A DNA stretch of 64,000 nt from Glycomyces lechevalierae (GTDB lineage Bacteria; Actinomycetota; Actinomycetes; Mycobacteriales; Micromonosporaceae). Numbering within the stretch: the stretch's first letter is position 1; each line of letters starts with the position of its first letter. Shown in pieces: positions 44,330 through 53,222 of the stretch. The notes under the pieces are model-generated. The model saw nothing but the letters and a program-made list of their open reading frames with translations. It was not told the DNA's origin and made no database searches. The position numbers and the translations under genes were made by a program. The stretch is taken from contig NZ_JAPZVQ010000012.1 of NCBI RefSeq assembly GCF_027622945.1, forward strand, positions 62,001 to 126,000. The letters are read 5' to 3'.

Positions 44330-46765
44330 TTGGCCGCCCCGCCGCCCACCCCCGGTCTGGCCCGACCGCGCGTCGACACCGTGCCCGCCGACCACGGCCA
44401 CGGCGACCGCGAGGACGCGCTCCACGCCATGGCCGCGGCGCTGGCCGGCCCCGGCCTAGTGGTCGTCACCGGCCCGCCCGGCTGCGGCCGCACCCGCCTG
44501 CTCGACCGGCTCGCGCAGGCGTCCAAACGCCCCGTGCACGCCGGCGGCGGCCTCGCCATGCTCTCTGGCGCCCCCGCGCTCGCCCTCGAACGGGCCACCC
44601 GCGCCCGCATGCCCGCCGACGACCTGCCGCTGCTGGCCGAAGCGGTCTACTCCCGCACCCGCGGGGGCCTGCTCGTCATCGACGACCTCCAGTGGTGCGA
44701 CGCCGCCACGCTCGCCGTCCTCCCCGTCCTCGCCGAACGCCTCCCGGTCGCCGCGGCCCTGCGCACCCCCAACCGGCTCGGCGAAGCCGCCCTCGAACGC
44801 CTCCTGGCCAACGCCACCGTGATCCCGGTGCCCGACCTGACCGACGCCGAAGCGGCCCGGCTCGTCGCCGAGGCCGCCCCGGCGCTGCCCCCGGCCCGCG
44901 CCGCCGCGCTCGCCGTCCGCGCCGGCGGCAACCCGCTCGCGCTCACCGCGCTCGCCAAACGCGCCGCGCACCTCGACGCCCCCGGCGACGACCTCGACCT
45001 GGAGACCCCCGGCGACCCCGCCGCGGCGGCCGCGGCCGCGATCGCCGACCTGCCGCGCGCCGGCCGCACCGCCCTGGCCGCCCTCGGGCTCCTCGGCCGG
45101 CCCGCGCACCCGAGCCTCCTCGGGGACGGCGCCGCCGTCCTCCAGGACGCCGGCCTCGCCGTCCCCGACGGCGCCCACCTGCGCGCCGCCAGCCCGTGGA
45201 TGGCCGAGGTCGCCGCGGGCATCCTCGACCGCGACGCGCGCCTGTCCATGCACGAGCGCCTCGCCGACGCGACCACCGGCGTCGAATCGGCCCGCCACGC
45301 CCACGCCGCCGGCCTCGCCGACCGGGCCCTCGCCACCGCCCTCGAGGCCGCCGACGCCGGCGGCCCCCAGGCCCGCGCGGAAGCGCTCCTCCTCGCCGCC
45401 GAGCTCGACCCGGCCCACGCCGTGGCCGCCGCCCGCGCCGCGCTCGCGTCCGGCCGCACCAATGCGGCCCTCGCCGTCCTCGACCGCGCCCCCGACACCG
45501 GCGGCGAGACCGCGCTCGCCCGCGCTTGGGCCCTCCTGGCCCTCGGCGAGGCCGGGCAGGCCCGCGCCGCCCTCGAAGCCGCACCCGAAGGCCCCGAGAC
45601 CGACCAGCTGCGGCTCCTCGCCGCACCGCCCGCCGAGAAGGCCGCGCTCGCGGCCGTCCTGCGCGACGCCCACCCCGACCTCGCCCACCCGGGCCTGGCC
45701 GCCGCGCTCGCCGGCGACGACCCCGACGCCCTCGCGTTCGCCGAAGCGCTCGCCCGCGACGCCGGCGACAGCACCACCGCGTTCTGGTGCGCGTGGACCC
45801 GCGTCATCGCCCTCGCCGACGCCGCCCGCCTCGTCGAAGCCGAAGCCGTCGCCCACGAGGCCGCCGACCGGGCCGGCGCCGCTGGCGCCTACTCTTGGCA
45901 GACCCGCTTCCTCGCCGCCGCCGCGTGGTGCCTGGTCCTCTCCGGCACGGGCCTGGACAACGTCATCGCCGCCGCCCAGTCCCTCGCCGACCACGCGCTC
46001 CCGGCCGTCGCCGACACCCTCATCGACGCCTCGATCGCGCTCGCCGAAGCCGACACCGGCGCCCTCGGGGCCGCCCGCGCCCGCCTCGCCCGCCTCAAGG
46101 ACGCCCCCGCCGCCCTCGAAGGCCTCGTCGCCTGGCTCGAACACGAGACCGCCTGGCTCGACGGCCAACCCGGACCCGAAGCGCCCGAAGCGCAACCGGG
46201 CCTCGTCGGCGGCCTCTCCCACATCACCGGCCGCTGGATCGCCTACGACACCGGCACCGAACCGGTCGCCGCCGAACCGACCCCCTGGCCCGTCCCCGTC
46301 GCCTCCACCCTCGCCGCCTGGGACAAAGCCGCCCCCGGCCCGTTCGCGCAGGCCGCGACCGCCTGGGACGGCCTCGCCGCCCGCGAGCAGGTCCGCTGCC
46401 TCCTCGCGCTGGCCGCCCACGCCGGCGACGCGAAGGCCGCCGTCGCGGCCCTCGAAGCGGCCGAGCGGATCGCCGACGAGCACGGCCTCATCGTCCTGGC
46501 CGGGCGCGCCCGCCGGGGCCTGCGCAAGCACGACGTGCGCCGCGACCGCCGCTCGGCGCGCGGCGGCGGGGGACTGACCGACCGCGAGAGCGAAGTGCTC
46601 CGCCACGTCGCCGCCGGGCACCCGTCGCGGCGGATCGCCGAGATCCTCGGCATCACCGCCGAGACCGTGGAGACCCACATCCGCTCGGGGATGCGCAAAC
46701 TCGGCGCGAAGACCCGCACCGAGGCCGCCGTGCTCCTCACGGCCGCCGAAAGCGGTGAGTCCTGA
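44330..46765 (+). CDS. Large ATP-binding LuxR-family regulator (LAL/MalT type)
   Basis: The 811-residue protein has an N-terminal AAA-type ATPase with Walker A VVVTGPPGCGRTRLL (about residue 46) and Walker B GGLLVIDDLQWCD. A long Ala-rich helical-repeat middle and a C-terminal LuxR helix-turn-helix follow (LTDRESEVLRHVAAGHPSRR, then IAEILGITAETVETHI). LAL regulators bind ATP and an effector to activate target promoters. The TTG start is 8 nt after TTAGGAG. It is divergent from the dynamin operon and could control it. It overlaps the next gene by 1 nt. Confidence 0.85.
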   Translation: MAAPPPTPGLARPRVDTVPADHGHGDREDALHAMAAALAGPGLVVVTGPPGCGRTRLLDRLAQASKRPVHAGGGLAMLSGAPALALERATRARMPADDLPLLAEAVYSRTRGGLLVIDDLQWCDAATLAVLPVLAERLPVAAALRTPNRLGEAALERLLANATVIPVPDLTDAEAARLVAEAAPALPPARAAALAVRAGGNPLALTALAKRAAHLDAPGDDLDLETPGDPAAAAAAAIADLPRAGRTALAALGLLGRPAHPSLLGDGAAVLQDAGLAVPDGAHLRAASPWMAEVAAGILDRDARLSMHERLADATTGVESARHAHAAGLADRALATALEAADAGGPQARAEALLLAAELDPAHAVAAARAALASGRTNAALAVLDRAPDTGGETALARAWALLALGEAGQARAALEAAPEGPETDQLRLLAAPPAEKAALAAVLRDAHPDLAHPGLAAALAGDDPDALAFAEALARDAGDSTTAFWCAWTRVIALADAARLVEAEAVAHEAADRAGAAGAYSWQTRFLAAAAWCLVLSGTGLDNVIAAAQSLADHALPAVADTLIDASIALAEADTGALGAARARLARLKDAPAALEGLVAWLEHETAWLDGQPGPEAPEAQPGLVGGLSHITGRWIAYDTGTEPVAAEPTPWPVPVASTLAAWDKAAPGPFAQAATAWDGLAAREQVRCLLALAAHAGDAKAAVAALEAAERIADEHGLIVLAGRARRGLRKHDVRRDRRSARGGGGLTDRESEVLRHVAAGHPSRRIAEILGITAETVETHIRSGMRKLGAKTRTEAAVLLTAAESGES

Positions 46766-47277
46766 TGGCCGAACAGGTGCCGCTGCACGTCGTCGGCGCG
46801 TCCGGCGACGCGGACGCGATCGTGCGCCGCTGCGCGGCCGCCGGCTGGGCCGCGCACCGCGGCTTCGCGCTCCTCGAACCCGCCTGGGACCTCGCCGACC
46901 GGCACCTGGTGTGCCACGGGGCCGTCAGCGACGACCACACCGCCTCCCAAGCGGTCCTGGCGGCCGCCCGCGGCGCCGGGATCGTCGCGGTCGCCACCGG
47001 CTCCCTCGCCCTGAGCCTCGCGGCCGACCTGCGCCGCGTCGGCCCCCTCGGCCTCACCCCCGGCAAAGCCGAAGCCGCCGACGGCCTCGACCTCGACGCC
47101 GAGCAGCGGGCCCTCCTCGGCCGCCTCGCCGCCGGCTCCACGATCGCCGCCGCCGCCGAAGCCGAGTTCGTGTCCCTGCGCACCGCCAACCGCCGCATCG
47201 CCTCCGCACGGCAATCCCTGGGCGTCAAGACCACCCGCGAAGCGGTCATGATCTACATCAAGCACGCCCGCGACTGA
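46765..47277 (+). CDS. Small LuxR-type DNA-binding protein with degenerate receiver-like domain
   Basis: The 170-residue protein ends in a helix-turn-helix of the LuxR type (DAEQRALLGRLAAGSTIAAA, then SLRTANRRIASARQSLGVKT). Its N-terminal half (HVVGASGDADAIVRRCAAAG) has a Rossmann-like pattern but lacks the phosphorylatable Asp arrangement of a true receiver. Its start overlaps the stop of the LAL regulator (TGATG), so the two are co-translated and perhaps act together. Confidence 0.65.
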   Translation: MAEQVPLHVVGASGDADAIVRRCAAAGWAAHRGFALLEPAWDLADRHLVCHGAVSDDHTASQAVLAAARGAGIVAVATGSLALSLAADLRRVGPLGLTPGKAEAADGLDLDAEQRALLGRLAAGSTIAAAAEAEFVSLRTANRRIASARQSLGVKTTREAVMIYIKHARD

Positions 47278-47365
47278 CCCCCTCCCACCCGCGGGGGACC
47301 CCGCGCCCGCCCGCTCACCCGCCGGCGGGAGGCGCCCCACCCCCCGTCGGCGGTTGGATCGACCC

Positions 47366-47959
47366 ATGACCGCCTCCCGCACCGACACCGTCCACACTCC
47401 ACCCCCGGCCACCGCCCGGCCCGGCCGCGCCGTCACCCTCCTCGGCGCCGCCACCGCCCTGGCCTGCCTCGCCTTCGCCGCCGTCAACATCGCCTTCGAA
47501 TCCACCGGGGACTTCCTCGACGGCACCGACTACGCCGCCTACGCCGACGGGTTCACCGTCATGAACTGGCTCGTCGTCGCCCTGAAACTCGCCGGCGCCG
47601 CCACCGCGCTCCTGTCGATCCACCCCCGCCCGCGGCCGCGCGCGGTCCCGGCCGTCGCCCTCGCCCTCTGGGGCGCGTTCGCCACCCTCGGCGTCTACGC
47701 CCTCGGCTCCCTCACTCAAGCGATCACCATGGCCGCCACCGACACCGACCGCATCGACGCCGCCGGCACCGCCTACGTCCTCGGGTTCCTCCTGGCCGCC
47801 ACCGGCTTCGGCATCCTCGCCGCCGCATGGTCCCGCCGCCACCACCTCAACCGCCGCCTCGCCCTCCTCGGCGCGCTGGCCGCCCCCGCCGTCCTCGGGA
47901 CGGTCCTCCTCGCCGCACCCGCGATCCTGGCCGCACTCGGCATGCTGCCCGCCGCCTGA
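47366..47959 (+). CDS. Small integral membrane protein of unknown function
   Basis: The 197-residue protein has four clear hydrophobic segments (LLGAATALACLAFAAVNIAF, WLVVALKLAGAATALLSI, AVALALWGAFATLGVYALG and AYVLGFLLAATGFGILAAAW, plus a weaker fifth near the C-terminus). I recognise no family motif. TTGGAT ends 6 nt before the ATG, so leaderless expression is possible. It stands alone, with a terminator after it. Confidence 0.6.
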   Translation: MTASRTDTVHTPPPATARPGRAVTLLGAATALACLAFAAVNIAFESTGDFLDGTDYAAYADGFTVMNWLVVALKLAGAATALLSIHPRPRPRAVPAVALALWGAFATLGVYALGSLTQAITMAATDTDRIDAAGTAYVLGFLLAATGFGILAAAWSRRHHLNRRLALLGALAAPAVLGTVLLAAPAILAALGMLPAA

Positions 47960-47978
47960 CACCCCAGTAGACACAGCC

Positions 47979-48007
47979 GGGCCCGGTGCGACAACCGCAC
48001 CGGGCCC
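47979..48007. terminator. Terminator between convergent genes
   Basis: GGGCCCGGTGCG/CGCACCGGGCCC with an ACAAC loop is a perfect 12-bp stem. It lies between the membrane-protein gene and the convergent gene ending at 48025 and may serve both. The T-runs are weak. Confidence 0.75.
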
Positions 48008-48024
48008 GTCGGCTTCCCTCCGCG

Positions 48025-48720
48025 CTACTTCAGCTCGGCGAGACGCGCCTCGGCCTCCTCGAGCTGACGGCGCAGCCGCGACGCCTCCTCGGCGGCCTCG
48101 GACCGGATCTTCTCGACCACCTCGTCCACGATCTCGGCCACCTCGTCGGAACCCGACGCCTGGCACATCGCCAGCGCGTTCGAGTGCGCGACCTTGGCGC
48201 CCTTGACGACCGCGCGGGCGCCGCGCGACGCCGCGACCGACCACTCGCCGTCCTCATAGGTCAACGTGATCGACAGCTCCGGGTGCTTCGCGGTCGCGGC
48301 GCGCGGCCGGGCGACCTTCTTCTTCGGAGCCGCGGCGGGCTCGGCGACGGCGGCGGGCTGCGATGCCTCGGGTGCGGTCACGGGTTTCCTCTCACTCACA
48401 ACTGGTTTCGGTTTCGGCGCGGGCTCGTCCGGGAGCAGACCCGGGCCCGCGGGCGCGGCCGGCTCGTTCGACCGCTGGCGCGGCGCGCGGCGCGCGCCCT
48501 CACCGGGCGCGGGCAGGCGCAGTTCGGCGGCGGAGAACGACAGCTCGTCGGACCCGAATGCGACATGGACGAAGTCGTCCACCCCGCCCGGGTCGAGGGC
48601 GACGACCTTCCCGGTGCGCCCGGCGACCTGCCCGGCGGCGTCGGTGAACACCACCTTCGGCTTCTTTCCTTGCGCCAGCACCGCTTCGAGATGAGCGATG
48701 TCGGCACTCGACAGTGACAT
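48025..48720 (-). CDS. Actinobacterial protein of unknown function (possibly DUF6319) with coiled-coil C-terminus
   Basis: The 231-residue protein has an N-terminal domain (residues 1-75) with KKPKVVFTDAAGQVAGRTGK and a SFSAAELRLP end. A Pro/Ala/Lys linker follows (about 80-150), then an ITLTYEDGEWSVAASRGARA domain and a charged coiled coil at the end (AAEEASRLRRQLEEAEARLA). It may belong to DUF6319; I am unsure. The C-terminal pattern fits a nucleic-acid- or protein-binding role, but nothing specific can be said. GGAG lies about 7 nt before the ATG. Confidence 0.6.
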   Translation of the reverse strand: MSLSSADIAHLEAVLAQGKKPKVVFTDAAGQVAGRTGKVVALDPGGVDDFVHVAFGSDELSFSAAELRLPAPGEGARRAPRQRSNEPAAPAGPGLLPDEPAPKPKPVVSERKPVTAPEASQPAAVAEPAAAPKKKVARPRAATAKHPELSITLTYEDGEWSVAASRGARAVVKGAKVAHSNALAMCQASGSDEVAEIVDEVVEKIRSEAAEEASRLRRQLEEAEARLAELK

Positions 48721-49033
48721 CGGGGGCTCCTTCACAAGGTTGCGGCAGGCACCGTTCCGGCGAACGGCACCCGCGGACCGGCTGCGGACCGGCCGGTTGC
48801 TGCATCCTCCAATACCTATCCTGCGGGTACGACACCACCCCGCACGGAAGTCGCCCACGCCCGCCCCGCCCCCCGAACCGCAACCGCCCCAACACCACCG
48901 GCGAACCCCGCACCCCGGACCCGCACCGACAGGAACCCCCGCGCCCCGACCCGCCCACCCGCCCCGCCCGGAATATCGGCTGCGGTTCAGACCCGGGCCA
49001 TGTCCGGTTCCCCCACCCGCCCACCAGGCCACT
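48721..49033. other. Gene-free, strongly C-rich stretch
   Basis: This 313-bp divergent gap holds the promoters of the coiled-coil gene (minus) and the glycosyltransferase gene (plus). From about 48835 to 49010 the plus strand is very C-rich (long CCCC and CACC runs) with few purine runs. No ORF in it looks coding. Confidence 0.5.
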
Positions 49034-49045
49034 TACGCTCCGACC

Positions 49046-50185
49046 ATGAGAGTCGCCCTCGTCACCGAGTCCTTCCCGCCCCAGGTCAACGGCGTCGCCC
49101 GCTCGGTCGCCCGAGCCGCGGCCCACCTCGCCTCCCGCGGCATCGAACCCGTCGTCATCGCCCCCGCACCCGGACCCGGCCCACGCCCCGCCTTCGACTG
49201 GCCCGTCGTCCACGTCCCCTCCATCCAAATCCCCACCTACAAGCACTTCCGCGCTGGACTCGCCACCCGCGCCCTCGACGACGCCCTCGACACCCACCGC
49301 CCCGACGTCGTCCACCTCGCCAGCCCCTTCGGCTACACCGCCCGCGCCGCCGCCTGGGCCGAACGCCGCGGCGTCCCCACCGTCGCCGTCTGGCAGACCG
49401 ACCTCCCCGCCTACACCCGCGCCTACCACCTCACCGCCTTCGAACAACTCGTCTGGCACCGACTGCGCTCCATCCACTCCCGCGCCCGCGTCAACCTCGC
49501 CCTCTCCGAATGCACCGCCAAAGCCCTCGCCGCCCAAGGCATCGGCGGCCTCGCCGTCCTCCCGCACGGCGTCGACACCGACCGCTTCCACCCCCGCTAC
49601 CGCGACCCCGACCTCCACGACGCCCTCACCCCCGAACGCGAACTCCTCGTCGGCTACGTCGGCCGCCTCGCCCGCGAGAAACAACTCCACTGGCTCACCG
49701 ACCTCGCCGCCACCCCCGGCATCCGCCTCGTCATCGCCGGCGACGGCCCCCGCCGCCGCGCCCTCGAACGCCTCCTCCCGCACGCCACCTTCCTCGGCGC
49801 CCTCCACGGCACCGACCTCTCCCGCCTCTACGCCTCTCTCGACCTCTTCGTCCACACCGGACCCTTCGAGACGTTCGGGCAGACCATCCAAGAAGCCCAC
49901 GCCTCCGCCGTCCCCGTCGTCGCCGTCGACGCGGGCGGCGCCGCCGAACTCGTCGACCCCGGCGTCGACGGCACCCACTTCCCACCCGGCGACACCGCCG
50001 CGCTGGCCGCCACGGTCCGCTCCCTCGCCGGCCGCCGCGACCTCCTGCGCCAATGGGGCGAACGCGGCCGCCGCAAAGTCCAGACCCGCACCTGGGAAGC
50101 CGAAGGCGACGCCCTCATCGGCCACTACGAGCGGGCACTGGCACTCGGGCCCGCACGCGCGCGCCTCGCCGTCCCCACGGCTTGA
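49046..50185 (+). CDS. GT4-family glycosyltransferase, MgtA/PimB-like alpha-mannosyltransferase
   Basis: The 379-residue enzyme has the two Rossmann halves of GT-B enzymes. The N-terminus VTESFPPQVNGVARSV, the PHGVDTDRFHP loop, GYVGRLAREKQLHWL and the EX7E-like FETFGQTIQEAHASAVPVVA are as in GDP-mannose-dependent alpha-mannosyltransferases of actinobacterial glycolipid or lipomannan synthesis. The sugar donor is inferred. TACGCT (49034-49039) ends 6 nt before the ATG, predicting a leaderless mRNA. Its last 71 nt overlap a convergent membrane-protein gene. Confidence 0.88.
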   Translation: MRVALVTESFPPQVNGVARSVARAAAHLASRGIEPVVIAPAPGPGPRPAFDWPVVHVPSIQIPTYKHFRAGLATRALDDALDTHRPDVVHLASPFGYTARAAAWAERRGVPTVAVWQTDLPAYTRAYHLTAFEQLVWHRLRSIHSRARVNLALSECTAKALAAQGIGGLAVLPHGVDTDRFHPRYRDPDLHDALTPERELLVGYVGRLAREKQLHWLTDLAATPGIRLVIAGDGPRRRALERLLPHATFLGALHGTDLSRLYASLDLFVHTGPFETFGQTIQEAHASAVPVVAVDAGGAAELVDPGVDGTHFPPGDTAALAATVRSLAGRRDLLRQWGERGRRKVQTRTWEAEGDALIGHYERALALGPARARLAVPTA

Positions 50186-50630
50186 CGTACGACAGCACCA
50201 CCGCCCCCAGATACACCGACGACGACACGATCGGCGCCGCCAGGATCTGGTCGTCCAGCACCTGCAGATGCCCCGGATCGAGCGACGCCGCCGTCGCCGC
50301 CAACCCCGGCCGCAGCGCGAACACCGTCAGCGCGAACGTGACCGCCGTCGCCACCAGCTTCACCAGCACCCACGTGTACGCGATCGTCCACTTCGTACCC
50401 AACATGAGCACCACCCCCGACACCAGCGCCGCCGCCCCGAACGGCAGCGCCAGCACCCCCGCGAGGACCGACATCGCCGTCCCCGCCGCATACTGCTCAG
50501 CCGGATCACCCGTCCCCGTCGCCCACACCCCCAACACCAGCAGGCACAGGCTCAACCCCAGCCAGGCGACCGACGAGACCACATGGACGATCACGAAAGC
50601 CCGGTACGCCGGGCGGCGAAGCTTGAACAT
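50115..50630 (-). CDS. DUF2269-like integral membrane protein
   Basis: The 171-residue protein has four membrane helices (VIVHVVSSVAWLGLSLCLLV, LAGVLALPFGAAALVSGVVL, WVLVKLVATAVTFALTVFAL, SSSVYLGAVVLSYVK) and the conserved early His typical of DUF2269-like/YphA-type small membrane proteins. Its function is unknown. I used ATG at 50630, with GGTGG upstream. Its 3' end (Arg-rich tail) overlaps the glycosyltransferase gene by 71 nt on the opposite strand, so the natural C-terminus may have been extended by loss of a stop. Confidence 0.65.
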   Translation of the reverse strand: MFKLRRPAYRAFVIVHVVSSVAWLGLSLCLLVLGVWATGTGDPAEQYAAGTAMSVLAGVLALPFGAAALVSGVVLMLGTKWTIAYTWVLVKLVATAVTFALTVFALRPGLAATAASLDPGHLQVLDDQILAAPIVSSSVYLGAVVLSYVKPWGRRGARVRARVPVPARSGR

Positions 50631-50711
50631 GCCACCACCATCGCCGCCCCGGGCGCGAACCCGCATCCGCGCACGAACGTATTCGCACCTACGCCCATAC
50701 GCTGACCCCCG

Positions 50712-51914
50712 CTAGATCGCCTCCGCCGTCACCGCCTTCGTGTCCATCCGCGCCCACCGCAACCCCACCAGCGGGAACACCAGCACCGACAGCATCGCCG
50801 CCCCGATCATCGCCGCCGCGACCGACTCGTCCACCAGACCCCGCTCCGCCGCGGTCGTCGCCGCCACCACCACGATCGGCAACTCCGTCGCCGCGAACGC
50901 CGCCAACACCCCCCGCTGCGCCCGCGGCAGCACCCGCGCGAACAACGCGTACGTCGTCACCCCGCGCACGACCGCGAACGCCCCCAAGAACACAGGGATC
51001 AACGCCAACGCCGCCGGCGACCCCGCCAACGAGTCCAGATCGAACGTCACACCCGTGTAGACGAAGAACACCGGCACCACCGCACCGAACCCGATCCCGT
51101 CCAGCTTCGACTGCACCAGCGCCTCCTCCCGCTCGTCCAACGCCGACAGCAGCACATGCATGCACACCCCCGCCGCGAACGCCCCCAACACGATGTCCAC
51201 CCCGATCTCCGCCGCCAGCAACACCGCCGCCAACAGCACCAGCACCGACAACCGCACCGCCAACTGCGCACTCGTCCCCAACGTCGCCGACAACAACCGC
51301 GACACCCGCTCCGACCGCTTCAACGACCCGAACGCCGCCGCCGCGACCGCCAACCCCGCCAACGCGATCGCCACCGTCGTCCGCCCCGAATGCTCACCCT
51401 CCGAATAGAACAACGCCAGCAACGCGATCGGCGCGAACTCACCCACCGCCCCCACCGCCATCAGAAACGGCCCCACCGGCCCCGCCAGCAACCCCGAATC
51501 CCGCGCGATCGGCAACGTCGTCCCCAACGCCGTCGAACACAACCCGATCGCCAGAATCAGCACCGCCGCACCCGCACCCGCCACCGCCAACCCGCCCGCC
51601 GCCAGCGCGAACGACAACACCCACCCCAACGACGCCAACATGATCGGCCGCCCCCGCACCGCCCGAAAATCGATCTCATACCCCGCCAGGAAGAACAGCA
51701 TCGCCAACCCCAACTGCGACACCGTCTCGAACAGCAGATGCTCCTGCACCAGACCCAGCACCTGCGGCCCGATCACGATCCCCAGCACGATCTCCACGAC
51801 CACACTCGGCAACCGCACCCACCGCTCCAACCGGTCCACCAGCAACGGCGCCGCCACCGTCGCCATCGCCAGCACCAACAACTCGATCGGCACCGCCCCG
51901 TGCATCACGTCCAC
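50712..51914 (-). CDS. Cation/proton antiporter (CPA2, KefB/NhaS type) without C-terminal regulatory domain
   Basis: The 400-residue membrane protein has about 12 helices (for example LLVLAMATVAAPLLVDRLER, LVVEIVLGIVIGPQVLGL-like VEIVLGIVIGPQVLGLV, LAMLFFLAGYEIDF). It shows the CPA2 pattern with the glycine-rich GLCSTALGTTLPI. It should exchange Na+ or K+ for protons. The C-terminal TrkA-N/RCK domain of Kef proteins is absent. TAGGCT (51926-51921 on this strand) ends 6 nt before the GTG start, so leaderless expression is likely. Confidence 0.87.
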   Translation of the reverse strand: MDVMHGAVPIELLVLAMATVAAPLLVDRLERWVRLPSVVVEIVLGIVIGPQVLGLVQEHLLFETVSQLGLAMLFFLAGYEIDFRAVRGRPIMLASLGWVLSFALAAGGLAVAGAGAAVLILAIGLCSTALGTTLPIARDSGLLAGPVGPFLMAVGAVGEFAPIALLALFYSEGEHSGRTTVAIALAGLAVAAAAFGSLKRSERVSRLLSATLGTSAQLAVRLSVLVLLAAVLLAAEIGVDIVLGAFAAGVCMHVLLSALDEREEALVQSKLDGIGFGAVVPVFFVYTGVTFDLDSLAGSPAALALIPVFLGAFAVVRGVTTYALFARVLPRAQRGVLAAFAATELPIVVVAATTAAERGLVDESVAAAMIGAAMLSVLVFPLVGLRWARMDTKAVTAEAI

Positions 51915-52030
51915 GGCCGCAGCCTAACGGCCCCACCAGCCCCGACACCCACAATCGGGGCTTAACCCCACCCCCGATCGGGGGAGCAGCGACACTACCG
52001 GCAAGTAACCCACAGGGCTACCGTCGAGAC

Positions 52031-52684
52031 ATGGCACTGGCGATCACCGAACCCAAACCCCGACTCCGCGGCTGGCTCCACCTCGCCGCCTTCCCCACCG
52101 CGATCATCGCCGGACTCGTCCTCATCGCCACCGCCCCCACCCTCACCGGCCGCCTCGCCACCGCCGTCTACATCGCCACCTCCGCCGCCCTCTTCGGCAT
52201 CTCCGCCCTCTACCACCGCACCACGCTCACCGAACGCGCCACCACCCGCCTCAAACGCCTCGACCACGCGAACATCTACCTGATCATCGCCGGCACCTAC
52301 ACACCCATCGCCGCACTCGCCCTCCACGGCACCGCCCGCACCGCACTCCTGGTCGCCATCTGGACCGGCGCCCTCGCCGGCGTCGCCTTCCGCACCCTCT
52401 GGCTCTCCGCCCCGCGCTGGCTGTACACGGTGCTGTACATCGCGCTCGGCTGGGCGGCGGTGTTCGTCATGCCGCAGCTCCTGGCCGGGGCCGGGACGGC
52501 CGCGACGGTGCTCATCATCGGCGGGGGAGTGCTCTACACGGTCGGCGGCGTCATCTACGCCCTCAAGCGCCCCAACCCGTCCGTGCAGTGGTTCGGGTTC
52601 CACGAGGTCTTCCACGCCTTCACCGTCGCGGCGTACATCGCGCAGTTCACGGCGGTCGCGCTGGTCCTGCACGCCTCGGCCTGA
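52031..52684 (+). CDS. Hemolysin III family (PAQR-like) membrane protein
   Basis: The 217-residue protein has seven membrane helices and the family's conserved residues: SALYHRTTL, RLDHANIYLIIAGTYTP and FGFHEVFHAFTV supply the Ser, Asp and His ligands of a proposed metal-dependent hydrolase site. Despite the name, most members are not haemolysins. TACCGT (52019-52024) ends 6 nt before the ATG. A sharp change from C-ending to G-ending codons occurs near 52410. Confidence 0.9.
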   Translation: MALAITEPKPRLRGWLHLAAFPTAIIAGLVLIATAPTLTGRLATAVYIATSAALFGISALYHRTTLTERATTRLKRLDHANIYLIIAGTYTPIAALALHGTARTALLVAIWTGALAGVAFRTLWLSAPRWLYTVLYIALGWAAVFVMPQLLAGAGTAATVLIIGGGVLYTVGGVIYALKRPNPSVQWFGFHEVFHAFTVAAYIAQFTAVALVLHASA

Positions 52685-52718
52685 CCGGTATCATTGGGCC
52701 CCTAGCGAGGAGGCCGGG

Positions 52719-53105
52719 ATGAGCGACAGGCAGGCACGCGGCGTCGACCGCCAGATCCAGGAGGCCGAGGCCCGCGGCGAGTTCAAGAACCTCCCCGGGG
52801 CCGGCAAGCCGCTTCCGGGCATCGGGAAGCCCCTGCACGAGGACTGGTGGCTCCACCAGCAGTCGACCCGCGAGAACATCGGCCTCGACGCCCTCCCGCC
52901 GGGGCTCAAGCTCGCCAGGGAGGTCGAACAGCTCCCCGCGACGCTCGACGCGCTCAAGGACGAGGCGGCCGTGCGTGCCGCCCTCGACGAGTTGAACGTA
53001 CGCATCAGGAAAGCCCTCATCGGCCCGATCGACGGCCCGCCGCTGCGGTTCGGCCTGCGCGACGTCGACGCCGAAGTGCGCGCCTGGCGCGAACGCCGCG
53101 CCTGA
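52719..53105 (+). CDS. DUF1992 (DnaJ homologue subfamily C member 28-like) protein
   Basis: The 128-residue soluble protein matches DUF1992: VDRQIQEAEARGEFKNLPGA, GKPLPG and WWLHQQ are its typical first half. No J domain is present here. Its function is unknown; eukaryotic members are linked to Golgi tethering. GAGGAGG lies before the ATG. Confidence 0.85.
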   Translation: MSDRQARGVDRQIQEAEARGEFKNLPGAGKPLPGIGKPLHEDWWLHQQSTRENIGLDALPPGLKLAREVEQLPATLDALKDEAAVRAALDELNVRIRKALIGPIDGPPLRFGLRDVDAEVRAWRERRA

Positions 53106-53127
53106 GGCCGAGCCCACACCCTGCTCA

Positions 53128-53176
53128 CTTGACAGTGTCAAGATTCGTGCTGCATCATGAACTTGACACTGTCAAG
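53128..53176. promoter_or_regulatory. Two perfect TetR-like palindromes at the DoxX promoter
   Basis: CTTGACAGTGTCAAG (53128-53142) and CTTGACACTGTCAAG (53162-53176) are each perfect 7-1-7 palindromes and reverse complements of one another, with starts 34 bp apart. The first contains a consensus -35 (TTGACA), with CATCAT 18 bp later as a weak -10. The second would cover the transcript start. Twin operators like this suit a TetR-type repressor, whose gene is not adjacent. Confidence 0.75.
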
Positions 53177-53222
53177 CAGTGCGTCGTCAAGAAGTGGCGC
53201 GCTCCCGAGAAAGGCCCGCCCC

